From assembly GCA_024640245.1 (NCBI GenBank), contig JAHEFH010000001.1, positions 1-64,000 on the forward strand: DNA of 64,000 bases, in the 5' to 3' direction. Positions within the stretch are counted from its first letter, which is position 1, and the number at the start of each line of letters is the position of its first letter. This stretch comes from Paracoccaceae bacterium (GTDB taxonomy: Bacteria > Pseudomonadota > Alphaproteobacteria > Rhodobacterales > Rhodobacteraceae). Under the pieces are notes generated by a model. The model saw nothing but the letters and a program-made list of their open reading frames with translations, made no database searches and was not told the DNA's origin. Shown here in pieces: positions 20,016 through 31,627 of this stretch. The position numbers and the translations under genes were made by a program.

Positions 20016-21110
20016 ATGCGGCTGTTAACCTTCATCATCTGTATCTGTTTTGCGGGGCCTGTATCGGCCCAGGAAACGCTTCCTGTAAAGGGCGGCTCAG
20101 TGAAGGTTGAACGGATGCTATCGGGGCTGGACGAGCCCTGGGCGGTCGGTTTCCTGCCGGATGGCGGATATCTGGTGACGGAACGTGACGGCGTCCTGCT
20201 CCATGTCGCCGAAGGTAGAAGGACAGAAGTGGAGGGCGTACCCGAGGTTTTCGCCAAGGGGCAGGGTGGCTTGCTGGATGTCGTCGTGGCGCGCGACTTC
20301 GCGCAGAGCCGCGAGATATTCCTGAGCTTCGCCGAACCGGACGGCCGCGTTGCGGGAACGGCGCTGGCGGTGGCGAAACTGTCGCCCGACAACTCGCGCC
20401 TCACAGGTCTGCGGGTTCTGTTCCGGCAGGAAAACAAGACCAAAGCGGGTCAACATTTCGGCAGCCGGATCGTCGAGGCTTTGGACGGCACGCTGTTTCT
20501 GACCGTCGGCGAACGCGGAGAACGGGATCTGGCGCAGGATACCTATCGGGCGAACGGTTCGGTGATACGCATCAATCGGGATGGTACGGTTCCGACCGAC
20601 AATCCGTTCGTTTCGGGAGGCGGCCTGCCGCAGGTCTATTCCTATGGCCACCGGAATCCGCAAGGCGCGGCACTGGATGAAGACGGCAGTTTATGGACCG
20701 TGGAACACGGCGCGCGCGGCGGGGACGAGGTCAACCGGCCGCAGGCCGGCAAGAACTACGGCTGGCCGGTGATTTCCTATGGTCGCCACTACACGGGGCT
20801 CAAGATCGGCGAGGGCGCCGCCAAGACGGGGATGGAGCAACCGGAGTTCTACTGGGATCCGTCGATCGCACCTTCGGGCATGGTGATCTATACCGGCGAC
20901 ATGTTCCCGGATTGGCGTGGCGATATTTTTGTCGGATCGCTGAAATTCAATTTTATCTCAAGGCTGGAGCGGTCCGGCGGCAATATTGTCCAGGCCGAGG
21001 AACTGTTCAGCGACCGCTTTGACCGGATCCGCGATGTGAGGCAGGCCCCTGACGGGTCGATCTGGTTCCTGTCTGTGGGGGACGGCGCACTTTACAGGAT
21101 CAGTCGTTAG
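20016..21110 (+). CDS. PQQ-dependent sugar dehydrogenase, exported
   Basis: Signal peptide MRLLTFIICICFAGPVSA; GLDEPWAVGFLPDGGYLVTERDG, YSYGHRNPQGAALDEDGSLWTVEHGARGGDEVNRPQAGKNYGWP. Confidence 0.9.
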   Translation: MRLLTFIICICFAGPVSAQETLPVKGGSVKVERMLSGLDEPWAVGFLPDGGYLVTERDGVLLHVAEGRRTEVEGVPEVFAKGQGGLLDVVVARDFAQSREIFLSFAEPDGRVAGTALAVAKLSPDNSRLTGLRVLFRQENKTKAGQHFGSRIVEALDGTLFLTVGERGERDLAQDTYRANGSVIRINRDGTVPTDNPFVSGGGLPQVYSYGHRNPQGAALDEDGSLWTVEHGARGGDEVNRPQAGKNYGWPVISYGRHYTGLKIGEGAAKTGMEQPEFYWDPSIAPSGMVIYTGDMFPDWRGDIFVGSLKFNFISRLERSGGNIVQAEELFSDRFDRIRDVRQAPDGSIWFLSVGDGALYRISR

Positions 21111-22074
21111 ACTGCGATCCGCGTTCGCGATAGGGCGTCGTGTGATACTGCGTCCGGTAGCATTTTGAGAAATGCGAGGGCGAGGAAAATCCGCAGGCCA
21201 GCGCCACGTTGATCACCGACATATCGGTTTGCATCAGCAGATTGCGGGCCTTTTGCAGGCGCAATTCCATGTAATAGCGTTTCGGCGACCGGTCGAGATA
21301 GCGCCGGAACAACCGTTCCAGCTGACGTGTCGACATGCCGACATTCTCCGCGAGTTTTCCCGGTGAAATCGGATCCTCGATATTGGCCTCCATCATGTGG
21401 ATGACCTGGCTCAGCTTCGGATGACGCACGCCGATGCGGGTAGGTACCGACAGGCGTTGCTCGTCCCGGTCGGTGCGCGTTGCGCTATAGAGCATCTGGT
21501 CGGCGGTCCAGTTGGCGACATCCTGACCGTGGTCATTAGCCAGAATGCGCAGCATCATATCCAGCGAGGCGGCCCCGCCGGCCGAGGAATACCGGTTGCC
21601 GTCGCAGGTGTAGACAGAGGTGGTCAGCTTGATGTCCGGAAAATCCTCCATGAATGAATCACGGTTTTCCCAGTGGATCGTGACGCGCTTGTTGTCCAGC
21701 AACCCTGCCTTGGCAACTGTGTAGGAACCGGTGTCGACGCCACCTATGGCGATCCCCTTGCGGGCCTCGCGACGCAACCAGTTCAGGACCGGCTGTGTCG
21801 TGGCGGCCTTGATGTTCAGCCCGCCGCACACGATCACGGTGTCGTCGCGGTTGACCTCTTCCAAACCCATGTCCAGTTGGACCACGGCACCGCTGGAACT
21901 TTTCGCGGTCTGTCCGCCTTCGCCGGCAAGCCGCCATTTATAAAGCGTTTTTCCGACGCTCCGGTTGGCAATCCGAAGCGGCTCCAGCGCGTTCGCAAAG
22001 GCAATCAGCGTAAATTGATTCAGTAGCAGAAAAACAAAACTCTTTGTTTTTGGCTCTTGTGTGCTCTGAATCAT
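21100..22074 (-). CDS. GlxA-family transcriptional regulator (GATase1-like plus AraC HTH)
   Basis: FVFLLLNQFTLIAFANALEPLRIANR N-terminus; LAENVGMSTRQLERLFRRYLDRSPKRYYMELRLQKARNLL. Confidence 0.9.
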   Translation of the reverse strand: MIQSTQEPKTKSFVFLLLNQFTLIAFANALEPLRIANRSVGKTLYKWRLAGEGGQTAKSSSGAVVQLDMGLEEVNRDDTVIVCGGLNIKAATTQPVLNWLRREARKGIAIGGVDTGSYTVAKAGLLDNKRVTIHWENRDSFMEDFPDIKLTTSVYTCDGNRYSSAGGAASLDMMLRILANDHGQDVANWTADQMLYSATRTDRDEQRLSVPTRIGVRHPKLSQVIHMMEANIEDPISPGKLAENVGMSTRQLERLFRRYLDRSPKRYYMELRLQKARNLLMQTDMSVINVALACGFSSPSHFSKCYRTQYHTTPYRERGSQSND

Positions 22075-22278
22075 TGAATTCCCTGGATCGTGGAAGTTGT
22101 GAAGCCGATAATCGGCAAGTCAGTGGCACAATGCTGAATTCAGTCCAGAGGATCAAGCTTTTCGGATTGGATTCGCTAAATTTAATTTGCCGCGAAAAAG
22201 CCGAACTACGCTGGTTTTCCTCCGCAAACGCCTATATAAGACCGGTTCTTTACAACGTGGTTAAGGAGTACTGGGAGA

Positions 22279-23649
22279 ATGTCTTCGGTTTGGACAAAGT
22301 CCGGATGGCGCAAAAAAGAGCGGATCCAGATGCCCGAATATACTGATCTTGCGGCATTGAAAGAGGTCGAGGAACGCCTGTCGTCCTATCCACCTCTGGT
22401 GTTTGCCGGTGAGGCGCGCCAGCTTCGCAAGAAACTGGCCGACGTGTCTGTAGGCAAGGCGTTTCTGCTGCAGGGCGGCGACTGTGCCGAGAGCTTTTCC
22501 GAATTCAACGCCAATCAGATCCGCGACACCTACAAGGTGATGCTGCAGATGGCCGTGGTCCTGACCTATGGCGCGAAGGTTCCCGTGGTCAAGATCGGCC
22601 GTGTCGCCGGCCAGTTCGCCAAGCCGCGCTCTGCCGCGACCGAAACCGTGGGCGGCGTGGAATTGCCGAGCTACCGCGGCGATATCATCAACGACATCGA
22701 CTTCACTGCAGAGTCCCGCATTCCGGACCCGCAGCGAATGCTGCGCGCCTACACTCAGGCTGCGGCCTCGCTGAACCTGCTGCGCGCTTTCAGCCAGGGC
22801 GGTTTCGCGGATATCCACCACGTGCACGCCTGGAATCAGGGTTTTGCCAAAAGCGCCAAGGCCAGCAAGAAATATCAACAACTTGCAAACCGCATTTCCG
22901 ACGCGCTGGACTTCATGACGGCGGCGGGTGTGAACTCCGACAATTCGGCGGCCCTGCATACGGTGAACTTCTACACCTCGCACGAAGCTCTGCTGCTGGA
23001 ATACGAAGAGGCGCTCTGCCGCGTCGACAGCACCTCGGGCCTGCCGCTGGCGGGTTCGGGACACATGATCTGGATAGGCGACCGTACGCGGCAGCCTGAC
23101 GGCGCGCATGTGGAATTCTGTTCCGGTGTGCAGAACCCGATCGGCCTGAAATGCGGCCCGACGATCTCTTCCGACGACCTGATCCGTCTGATCGACAAGC
23201 TGAACCCGGAAAACGAAGCGGGTCGTCTGACACTGATCGCGCGTTTCGGTGCTGGCAAGGTTGGCGATTATCTTCCCAACCTGATCAAGAACGTCGAGTC
23301 CGAAGGCCGCAAGGTTGTCTGGACCTGCGATCCGATGCACGGCAACACGATCAAGTCGCCTTCCGGTTATAAAACCCGGCCCTTCGACAGCATCCTGCGC
23401 GAAGTGCGCGAGTTCTTCGCTATCCACAAGGCCGAAAACACGATCCCTGGTGGCGTGCATTTCGAAATGACCGGCAAGGACGTGACCGAATGCACCGGCG
23501 GCGTTCGCGCCGTCACTGACGAGGATCTGTCGGACCGTTACCACACCGCATGCGATCCGCGCCTGAACGCCTCTCAGTCACTGGAACTGGCGTTTTTGGT
23601 CTCGGAAGAGTTGGAGCACCGTGCGGTGGCCAAGCGCGAAGCGATGTGA
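22279..23649 (+). CDS. aroG: 3-deoxy-7-phosphoheptulonate synthase, class II
   Basis: [92 protein letters not shown]. Confidence 0.95.
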   Translation: MSSVWTKSGWRKKERIQMPEYTDLAALKEVEERLSSYPPLVFAGEARQLRKKLADVSVGKAFLLQGGDCAESFSEFNANQIRDTYKVMLQMAVVLTYGAKVPVVKIGRVAGQFAKPRSAATETVGGVELPSYRGDIINDIDFTAESRIPDPQRMLRAYTQAAASLNLLRAFSQGGFADIHHVHAWNQGFAKSAKASKKYQQLANRISDALDFMTAAGVNSDNSAALHTVNFYTSHEALLLEYEEALCRVDSTSGLPLAGSGHMIWIGDRTRQPDGAHVEFCSGVQNPIGLKCGPTISSDDLIRLIDKLNPENEAGRLTLIARFGAGKVGDYLPNLIKNVESEGRKVVWTCDPMHGNTIKSPSGYKTRPFDSILREVREFFAIHKAENTIPGGVHFEMTGKDVTECTGGVRAVTDEDLSDRYHTACDPRLNASQSLELAFLVSEELEHRAVAKREAM

Positions 23650-23660
23650 TCTAGAATGCT

Positions 23661-23691
23661 TATCGGCGGCTCCGTCAGGTTGCCGCCGATA
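23661..23691 (+). terminator. Hairpin downstream of the DAHP synthase gene
   Basis: TATCGGCGGC-(11 nt)-GCCGCCGATA perfect 10-bp arms; weak U-tract. Confidence 0.5.
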
Positions 23692-23718
23692 GCAAATGGC
23701 CGCATTGGCCCATTCTGA

Positions 23719-24447
23719 CTATCTTCGGGTTTGACCGAAATTGTCGGACACAATCTGTAAATGCGGAATTACCGGAACGGGCCTACGGTCAGCGCCGATC
23801 GCTGTGCCGGAAAGACTGCCGGCCGGCGTTTGTTGCTTGGGTGCGAACGCGGCTTGTGCTTCGGCAAAACCGCTTTCTCCCGCCGGAACTTTCTGTCCGG
23901 CACAGGCAACTATCCGGGTTGTCATTTTCTCGACAACTTCGAAGCGCAGTGGCGGATCGAACAATTGCGTACGCATCGACAGCCCGCCCAGAACGCGGGT
24001 GATCTTGCCGTCGGCGTCCTGCATCGGCAGCAAAAGCATCCGCGCGCTGCCTTCGAACCGGCTTTCGCGGCCAGCTGCCAGACGATATTCGATAATCTCG
24101 GGGCTGCGGACGATTGAGTGCAGGGTTTGTTCGAATTTCTGCCGGTCCGGAATGTCGATCAGCGTCGAGGCCGGCATGCCCCGCAGTTCCATTCCCATCA
24201 CCGCGCAAACCTTGTCTCCGGCCAGACGGAAGCGGATGCCGCCAATCGGATCAAGTTCGAGGATAAACGTGTGCTTCAGAGCGGATTTGATCATTCGGGG
24301 ATCGATTTCAGAGCGCACAGGTGCAATCCGTCCGGCCCGCAGGGACTCCCAGTACCGCAGCAAGTCCATGATCACGCCGTGGCCGTTCTGCCTGTCCGCA
24401 GAGAACAGGTTTTCAACATTTATATCTCGGCCTGCGGAGTCTTGCAT
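23719..24447 (-). CDS. PAS_5-type PAS domain protein
   Basis: DLLRYWESLRAGRIAPVRSEIDPRMIKSALKHTFILELDPIGGIRFRLAGDKVCAVMGMELRGMPASTLI. Confidence 0.75.
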   Translation of the reverse strand: MQDSAGRDINVENLFSADRQNGHGVIMDLLRYWESLRAGRIAPVRSEIDPRMIKSALKHTFILELDPIGGIRFRLAGDKVCAVMGMELRGMPASTLIDIPDRQKFEQTLHSIVRSPEIIEYRLAAGRESRFEGSARMLLLPMQDADGKITRVLGGLSMRTQLFDPPLRFEVVEKMTTRIVACAGQKVPAGESGFAEAQAAFAPKQQTPAGSLSGTAIGADRRPVPVIPHLQIVSDNFGQTRR

Positions 24448-24586
24448 TTTGGATACCCACTCAATTCAATAATTATTGCGTCACTTTGTTGAGAAATTAG
24501 CGACAATTTGTTAACTATCCCTTCACGAAGCCCGCATTATGGGTTTTGCCTTAAAATGTCCTAAATAGAGAGGCAAATTTTCTCGG

Positions 24587-25480
24587 ATGGTTAACTCGAT
24601 GACGGCGTTTTCCACTGTTTCCGGCGGGCATGCCGGTACACGGTGGACTTGGGAGATGCGCGGCGTGAACGGCCGTGGTCTGGATATCCGCACACGCCTG
24701 CCTGATGGGTGCGAGGTGCTCGACCAGGCACTGCGTGCAGCTTTGGGCGCGGCAGTGACGCGTGGAACGATCAACGTCGGCCTAAAGGTCAAACAGGACC
24801 CCGCCGAGAGCGTTCCGGTGCTGAACCAGGCGGCGTTGACCAATGCGATCCAGGGCGCTTTGACTACAGAGGCACAGGCCGGCGCTGCGGGGCTGCATCT
24901 GGCACCGATGTCGGCGGCGGACCTGCTGTTGCTGAACGGCGTCATGGACCAGCCTGAACAGGACGAGGCGGCAGCCGCTCCCTGGATAAAGGCCGCGTTG
25001 CAGGACATCGGGGTGCTGGTGGGTGATTTCGCGACTGCCCGCGCTGCCGAGGGCAAGGCGCTACTGGATATTCTCGCCAGCCAAATCGAAACCGTGACAC
25101 GCCTGACGGCAGAGGCACAGGATGCCGCAGAAGCGCGCGGGCCGAAAGTCGCGGAAACCTTGCGGGCGAATGTCGCCAAGCTGATGCAAAACGGCGACGG
25201 TCTGGACGAGGCGCGGATCGCGCAGGAACTTGCCCTGCTGGCGGTGAAGTCCGACGTGACCGAAGAACTGGACAGGCTGTCCGCCCATGCCGCTGCTGCA
25301 ACAGATATGCTGGGGGCCGAGGGACCGATTGGTCGAAAATTCGACTTTCTGATGCAGGAATTCAACCGCGAGGCAAACACCCTGTGTTCAAAGTCGGGAT
25401 CAACGGAATTAACCCGGATCGGGCTTGACCTGAAAACGGTAATAGACCAGATGCGGGAGCAGGTGCAAAATGTGGAGTAA
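24587..25480 (+). CDS. yicC: YicC-family endoribonuclease
   Basis: NSMTAFSTVSG, WEMRGVNGRGLDIRTRLPDG, GPIGRKFDFLMQEFNREANTLCSKSGSTELTRIGLDLKTVIDQMREQVQNVE. Confidence 0.93.
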   Translation: MVNSMTAFSTVSGGHAGTRWTWEMRGVNGRGLDIRTRLPDGCEVLDQALRAALGAAVTRGTINVGLKVKQDPAESVPVLNQAALTNAIQGALTTEAQAGAAGLHLAPMSAADLLLLNGVMDQPEQDEAAAAPWIKAALQDIGVLVGDFATARAAEGKALLDILASQIETVTRLTAEAQDAAEARGPKVAETLRANVAKLMQNGDGLDEARIAQELALLAVKSDVTEELDRLSAHAAAATDMLGAEGPIGRKFDFLMQEFNREANTLCSKSGSTELTRIGLDLKTVIDQMREQVQNVE

Positions 25481-25483
25481 CGA

Positions 25484-26131
25484 ATGAGCCTCGCCGACCG
25501 CAGCGGACTGCTGATTATCCTTTCTTCTCCTTCCGGTGCGGGCAAGTCGACCCTGTCGCGGCGGCTGCTGGCTGACGACGATGCAATCAGCTTTTCGATC
25601 TCCGCCACCACGCGCGAACCGCGACCGGGAGAGGTCGACGGGCGCGAGTATTTTTTCAAGACCAAAGAAAATTTCAAGGCAATGGTTGGCCGTGGCGAGA
25701 TGTTGGAACATGCCGAGGTTTTCGGAAATTTCTACGGCACGCCCAAGGCCCCCGTCGAGCAGGCGGTCGCTCAGGGTCAGGATGTGATTTTCGACGTGGA
25801 TTGGCAGGGAGGTCAGCAGATCCGCCGATCAGCGCTGGGCCACCTGACCGTATCGATTTTCCTGCTGCCTCCGTCGATCGCAGAACTTGCGACACGTCTT
25901 GAAAAGCGCGGTCAGGACAGCGCGGAAGTGGTCGCCGGCCGCATGGCGAAATCGCGCGACGAGATCAGCCATTGGGCAGAATACGACTATGTCCTGGTCA
26001 ACGAGAACCTCGACGTGTGCGAAGAGCAGTTGCGCGATATCCTGTCGGCAGAGCGCCTGCGCAAGGACCGCCAGACCGGTCTGGTCGATTTCGTCAAAGG
26101 CCTGAACAAGGAATTCGAGGATATGTCATGA
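25484..26131 (+). CDS. gmk: Guanylate kinase
   Basis: [63 protein letters not shown]. Confidence 0.97.
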   Translation: MSLADRSGLLIILSSPSGAGKSTLSRRLLADDDAISFSISATTREPRPGEVDGREYFFKTKENFKAMVGRGEMLEHAEVFGNFYGTPKAPVEQAVAQGQDVIFDVDWQGGQQIRRSALGHLTVSIFLLPPSIAELATRLEKRGQDSAEVVAGRMAKSRDEISHWAEYDYVLVNENLDVCEEQLRDILSAERLRKDRQTGLVDFVKGLNKEFEDMS

Positions 26132-26673
26132 CGCTTTATGCCTACGACGGCGTTGCGCCTACTTTGCCCGAAGACAATGATTATTGGGTCGCGCCGAATG
26201 CGCAGGTCATGGGCAAGGTGATCATCAATTCCGGTGTGTCGATCTGGTTCGGCGTGGTCGCGCGCGGCGACAACGAACCGATCACGATCGGCGAAGGCAC
26301 AAATATTCAGGAAAGCACGATTATGCATACCGACATGGGCTTTCCTCTGACTATCGGCAGGAACTGCACGATCGGTCATGCCGCCATCGTGCACGGCTGT
26401 ACCATCGGCGAAAATACCCTGATCGGCATGGGCGCGACGGTGATGAACGGCACAAAGGTCGGCAAGAACTGTCTGGTGGGGGCCGGCGCGCTGATGCCGC
26501 CCGGCAAGGAATACCCCGACGGGTCGCTGATTGTAGGTTCGCCGGCAGTCGTTAAGCGGGCGCTATCGGAGGACGAGATCGCGGGTCTGGAACAGGCGGC
26601 TGTCAGTTACCAGAAAAGGATGCGTCAGTTTCGCGAGGGACTGGCAGAGATTGCGCCGAAAACCGGTAGCTGA
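26128..26673 (+). CDS. Gamma-carbonic anhydrase family protein (left-handed beta-helix)
   Basis: [50 protein letters not shown] hexapeptide repeats; 4-bp overlap with gmk. Confidence 0.9.
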   Translation: MTLYAYDGVAPTLPEDNDYWVAPNAQVMGKVIINSGVSIWFGVVARGDNEPITIGEGTNIQESTIMHTDMGFPLTIGRNCTIGHAAIVHGCTIGENTLIGMGATVMNGTKVGKNCLVGAGALMPPGKEYPDGSLIVGSPAVVKRALSEDEIAGLEQAAVSYQKRMRQFREGLAEIAPKTGS

Positions 26674-27262
26674 GCGAAAACTCCGTATCGGCCTTGCGAC
26701 TCTGCGGGGCCAGTTTCTCGTCCGCCAAGATACGGCGTGCCAATTCGAACTGGATTTCCGACGGTTTCAGATCGGGTCTCAGGTTCTTGCCCAGAAGGTG
26801 CTCCAGGTTGGACTCGTTCAGGCGCAGGCGGTCGTCAGTTGCCGTGAACTCCCACTTTCCGTTTTCGCAGGTTGCGGTAACCACACCTCCGATGGGCAGG
26901 AAGGTTTCAAGGCACTGGATCACGAGCAGTGCAAGCTTGGCTTGCGTCCGCGGAACCTCGCCGCGCGCAGACCAGATTACACGCATACGCGTACCAGCGT
27001 AAAAGCCGTCCAGCGTGGCGCGGACGGCACTCTCCGGCAGGAACGAACTGTCGCTTCGCGCGCCAAAGGCATAGCGGAAGAAATTTATCCGTGCGGTTGC
27101 ATTGGCGACACTGTCGTGCAGCAGTTCGTATTCCGGTCCTGCCGTCGCACCGGACAGTTCCAGCAGTTCCAGCCCGTTGCTTATCGCGCCAAGTGGACTA
27201 ACAAGATCATGACAGATGCGAGAGCTGATAAGGGATGCAATGTCGGGCTCTTTGGAATACAT
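26603..27262 (-). CDS. chpT: Histidine phosphotransferase ChpT
   Basis: DIASLISSRICHDLVSPLGAISNGLELLELSG pseudo-histidine-kinase DHp motif. Confidence 0.85.
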   Translation of the reverse strand: MYSKEPDIASLISSRICHDLVSPLGAISNGLELLELSGATAGPEYELLHDSVANATARINFFRYAFGARSDSSFLPESAVRATLDGFYAGTRMRVIWSARGEVPRTQAKLALLVIQCLETFLPIGGVVTATCENGKWEFTATDDRLRLNESNLEHLLGKNLRPDLKPSEIQFELARRILADEKLAPQSRKADTEFSLSYRFSAQSLPVPRETDASFSGN

Positions 27263-27288
27263 TTGCTTAACCCTCAAGAGGAAGAACG

Positions 27289-27459
27289 ATGAACGAATTT
27301 TTGGCCCCGGGACAATTCGTCCGGCACCCCGACAAACCGGAATGGGGGCTGGGCCAGGTCCAGTCGGTGATCGACAGCAAGATCACGGTTAACTTCGAGG
27401 AAGCGGGAAAGGTCGTCATCAATGGCCATCAGATCGAATTGCTTCTCGTTGAGCATTAG
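27289..27459 (+). CDS. DUF3553-like small protein (56 aa; below the ORF-track length cutoff)
   Basis: Read by eye: MNEFLAPGQFVRHPDKPEWGLGQVQSVIDSKITVNFEEAGKVVINGHQIELLLVEH*. Confidence 0.8.
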   Translation: MNEFLAPGQFVRHPDKPEWGLGQVQSVIDSKITVNFEEAGKVVINGHQIELLLVEH

Positions 27460-27602
27460 CTGAATTTGGTTAATCATGGTTTAAGGATGTTAAAATTACA
27501 ACCATAGATTGATACTTGACGCAAAATCGCAAGGCCTGACCAGATTGCTATCGTTCCCGCGAGGTCCTATCCTCTGCGTGGATAAGAACACTAGGGACTC
27601 GC

Positions 27603-28376
27603 ATGCAGACCGGGCAAGACAGGCTATTTCTGAAACTGGCAGAGGGCGAAAGCGAATTGCGCGCGGCGCAAAGGCTGCGATATCGCGTATTTGTCGAGGA
27701 AATGGGCGCCGAGGTCGATGAAGAGGGGCACAGGCTGCGTCTGGAGCGCGATCGGTTCGATCCCTTCTTCGACCACCTTCTGCTGATCGACCGGACCATC
27801 ACCGATCCGATGGAAAATGTAATCGGCGTTTATCGCCTGCTGCGCAGTGAGGTTGCAATCGGCGGTTGCGGATTTTACAGCGCATCGGAATACGATCTGG
27901 AAAAAATCGAGCACTGCGGACGGAAGTCGGTGGAACTCGGCCGCTCCTGCGTGGCGCGTTCCTATCGCGGCGGCGCGGCGATGCCGCTGTTGTGGCAGGG
28001 GCTGGCGGACTATGTCCTAGGCCGCGGAATTGACATCCTGTTCGGCGTGGCGTCGTTCCACGGCCGCGATCCGCAGGCCTTTTCGCAGGCGCTGTCCTAT
28101 CTGCACCATAACCACTTGGCTCCCGAAGACCTGCGGGTCAAGGCAAGGCCCGACCATGCCCGGTCGATGAACCTGATACCTGCCGTGGATATCGACCGGC
28201 CGAGCGCCATGAAACAGATGCCCTCGCTGATCAAGGCTTACCTGCGTCTCGGCGGTTTTGTCGGCGAGGGCGCGTATATAGATCACACGTTCAATACGGT
28301 GGACGTGTGCGTCCTGATGGATACGACGCGCATGTCCGAGAAACACCGGTCCTACTATCAGAGGGGCAAGGATTGA
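27603..28376 (+). CDS. olsB: N-acyltransferase OlsB-like (ornithine N-acyltransferase)
   Basis: RAAQRLRYRVFVEEMGAEVDEEGHRLRLERDRFDPFFDHLLLID, ELGRSCVARSYRGGAAMPLLWQGLADY. Confidence 0.85.
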   Translation: MQTGQDRLFLKLAEGESELRAAQRLRYRVFVEEMGAEVDEEGHRLRLERDRFDPFFDHLLLIDRTITDPMENVIGVYRLLRSEVAIGGCGFYSASEYDLEKIEHCGRKSVELGRSCVARSYRGGAAMPLLWQGLADYVLGRGIDILFGVASFHGRDPQAFSQALSYLHHNHLAPEDLRVKARPDHARSMNLIPAVDIDRPSAMKQMPSLIKAYLRLGGFVGEGAYIDHTFNTVDVCVLMDTTRMSEKHRSYYQRGKD

Positions 28377-29173
28377 TGCGCGCGTGGGCGGGAGAAACGG
28401 AACAGGTTCTGGTTCCGCCGCAAGGCCTGCAATGGCTGCGGGTCGCCTTTCGCGCTTTCCTGATCCTGCTAGCGGTGTTTGCGCTGATCGGGCCGATGTT
28501 CCTGCTACGAAAGTTGGGGTTCAAGCGCCAGTCGCAGCAACTCGTCCGCCTTGCCTGCCGCAGCAGTCTGCGGGTGGCCGGCCTGACCGTGACCGTCGAG
28601 GGCGAGCCGATGCACAGGTCCGGCGCGGTGGTGGCAAACCATGCGTCCTGGATGGATATTTTCGTTTTGAATGCCGTGCATCGCGTATTCTTCGTGGCGA
28701 AGTCAGAGGTGCGGTCGTGGCCGGTGATCGGACTGGTCGCGCGCGCTGTGGGAACAGTCTTTATCCGGCGAAATGCGCTGGATGCCTCCAATCAGGTCGA
28801 TACAATTCTCGACCGGATCGGTCAGGGCGACCGCCTGCTGTTTTTTCCCGAGGGCACCAGCACGGACGGCCGCCGCGTCCTTCCGTTCAAATCGACGCTG
28901 TTCGCGGCCTTTTTCGACAAGAATCTGAAAGAGGCGATGTGGCTGCAGCCGGTGACGCTAAACTATCGCGCGCCCGAGGGCCGCGATCCGGGTTTTTACG
29001 CATGGTGGGGCGAAACAGGCTTCGCGGAGCATCTGGTGGCAATTCTGGCCCATGTCGGAGCAGGAGAAGTTCACGCGGTATTCCATCCGCCGCTCAAGGT
29101 TTCGGATTTCGAGGATCGCAAGGTTCTGGCGAAGCGGACCGAGGAACTGGTCCGCAGCGGGTTGTCGGTCTAG
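28376..29173 (+). CDS. olsA: 1-acyl-sn-glycerol-3-phosphate acyltransferase-like, OlsA
   Basis: VVANHASWMDIFVLNAVHRVFFVAKSEVRSWPVIGLVARAVGTVFIRR, FFPEGTSTDGRRVLPFKSTLF; ATG overlaps olsB stop by 1 bp. Confidence 0.87.
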   Translation: MRAWAGETEQVLVPPQGLQWLRVAFRAFLILLAVFALIGPMFLLRKLGFKRQSQQLVRLACRSSLRVAGLTVTVEGEPMHRSGAVVANHASWMDIFVLNAVHRVFFVAKSEVRSWPVIGLVARAVGTVFIRRNALDASNQVDTILDRIGQGDRLLFFPEGTSTDGRRVLPFKSTLFAAFFDKNLKEAMWLQPVTLNYRAPEGRDPGFYAWWGETGFAEHLVAILAHVGAGEVHAVFHPPLKVSDFEDRKVLAKRTEELVRSGLSV

Positions 29174-29790
29174 GACAGGCGCGCGATATAATCCCGCAGC
29201 ATGGCCGCAGGGTCGTTGGCCTTCCAGATTTCCGGTCCCAATGCCAGAAAGTCAACGACCGGCGCCAGACGTGTGGCATCGTCGAGGCTGATGTTGCCCT
29301 CTGCCACGACGGGCAGTTCGATGACGTCGCTCCACCATTCAAAGGTTTCGAGATCAACCGTGCTGCCATCGCCAAGAGTGCTGGCGCCGACCGGCCCGAA
29401 GGACACATAATCGGCCCCGACTTCGCCGGCGGTCATACCGGCATGGCGCGAGTTGCCACAATAGACCCCGACAATCGCGTCCGGCCCAAGCGCCTTGCGT
29501 GCTTCGCGGATCGACCGGTGACTGTCCTGCAGATGCACACCGTCCAGTCCTAGCGGTTCGACCAGCAGGAAATGCGTTTCGATCACCAGAGCGACGTCGT
29601 GCTTGTGGCAGACCTCCCGCAAGGTATCCGCCGCGCGGCTGATCACGTCCTGATCCTTGGTCGACAAGGCAAGGCGCACGCAGGCTATATCGCATTTGTC
29701 CAGTAAGTCCGACAACGTGTCGGCAAACTTCGACAATTCGATCTCGGGCGGGGTGATCAGGTAGATCTGTGGCTGCTCGCGGTCTGACAT
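29170..29790 (-). CDS. Thiamine phosphate synthase-like (ThiE/TenI) protein
   Basis: QIYLITPPEIELSKFADTLSDLLDKCDIACVRLAL, GLDGVHLQDSHRSIREARKALGPDAIVGVYCGNSRHAGMTAGEVGADYVSFGPV. Confidence 0.85.
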   Translation of the reverse strand: MSDREQPQIYLITPPEIELSKFADTLSDLLDKCDIACVRLALSTKDQDVISRAADTLREVCHKHDVALVIETHFLLVEPLGLDGVHLQDSHRSIREARKALGPDAIVGVYCGNSRHAGMTAGEVGADYVSFGPVGASTLGDGSTVDLETFEWWSDVIELPVVAEGNISLDDATRLAPVVDFLALGPEIWKANDPAAMLRDYIARLS

Positions 29791-29851
29791 GATGGTCCGG
29801 TCTGTGAATGGGAGCGCGAGGCCGTCCGGCCCCGACACTTCTGTTGCGGTG

Positions 29852-31557
<1,706 letters not shown>

Positions 31558-31627
31558 CAAAAAATCCCTTTTTCGCAGGTTTCATAAACGACGGGCCGGT
31601 CAAGGCAAGTCTAATCTGCCGACAGTG

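Noticed and set aside
22261-23544. 427-aa minus-strand ORF
   Set aside because: Antisense to the class II DAHP synthase gene
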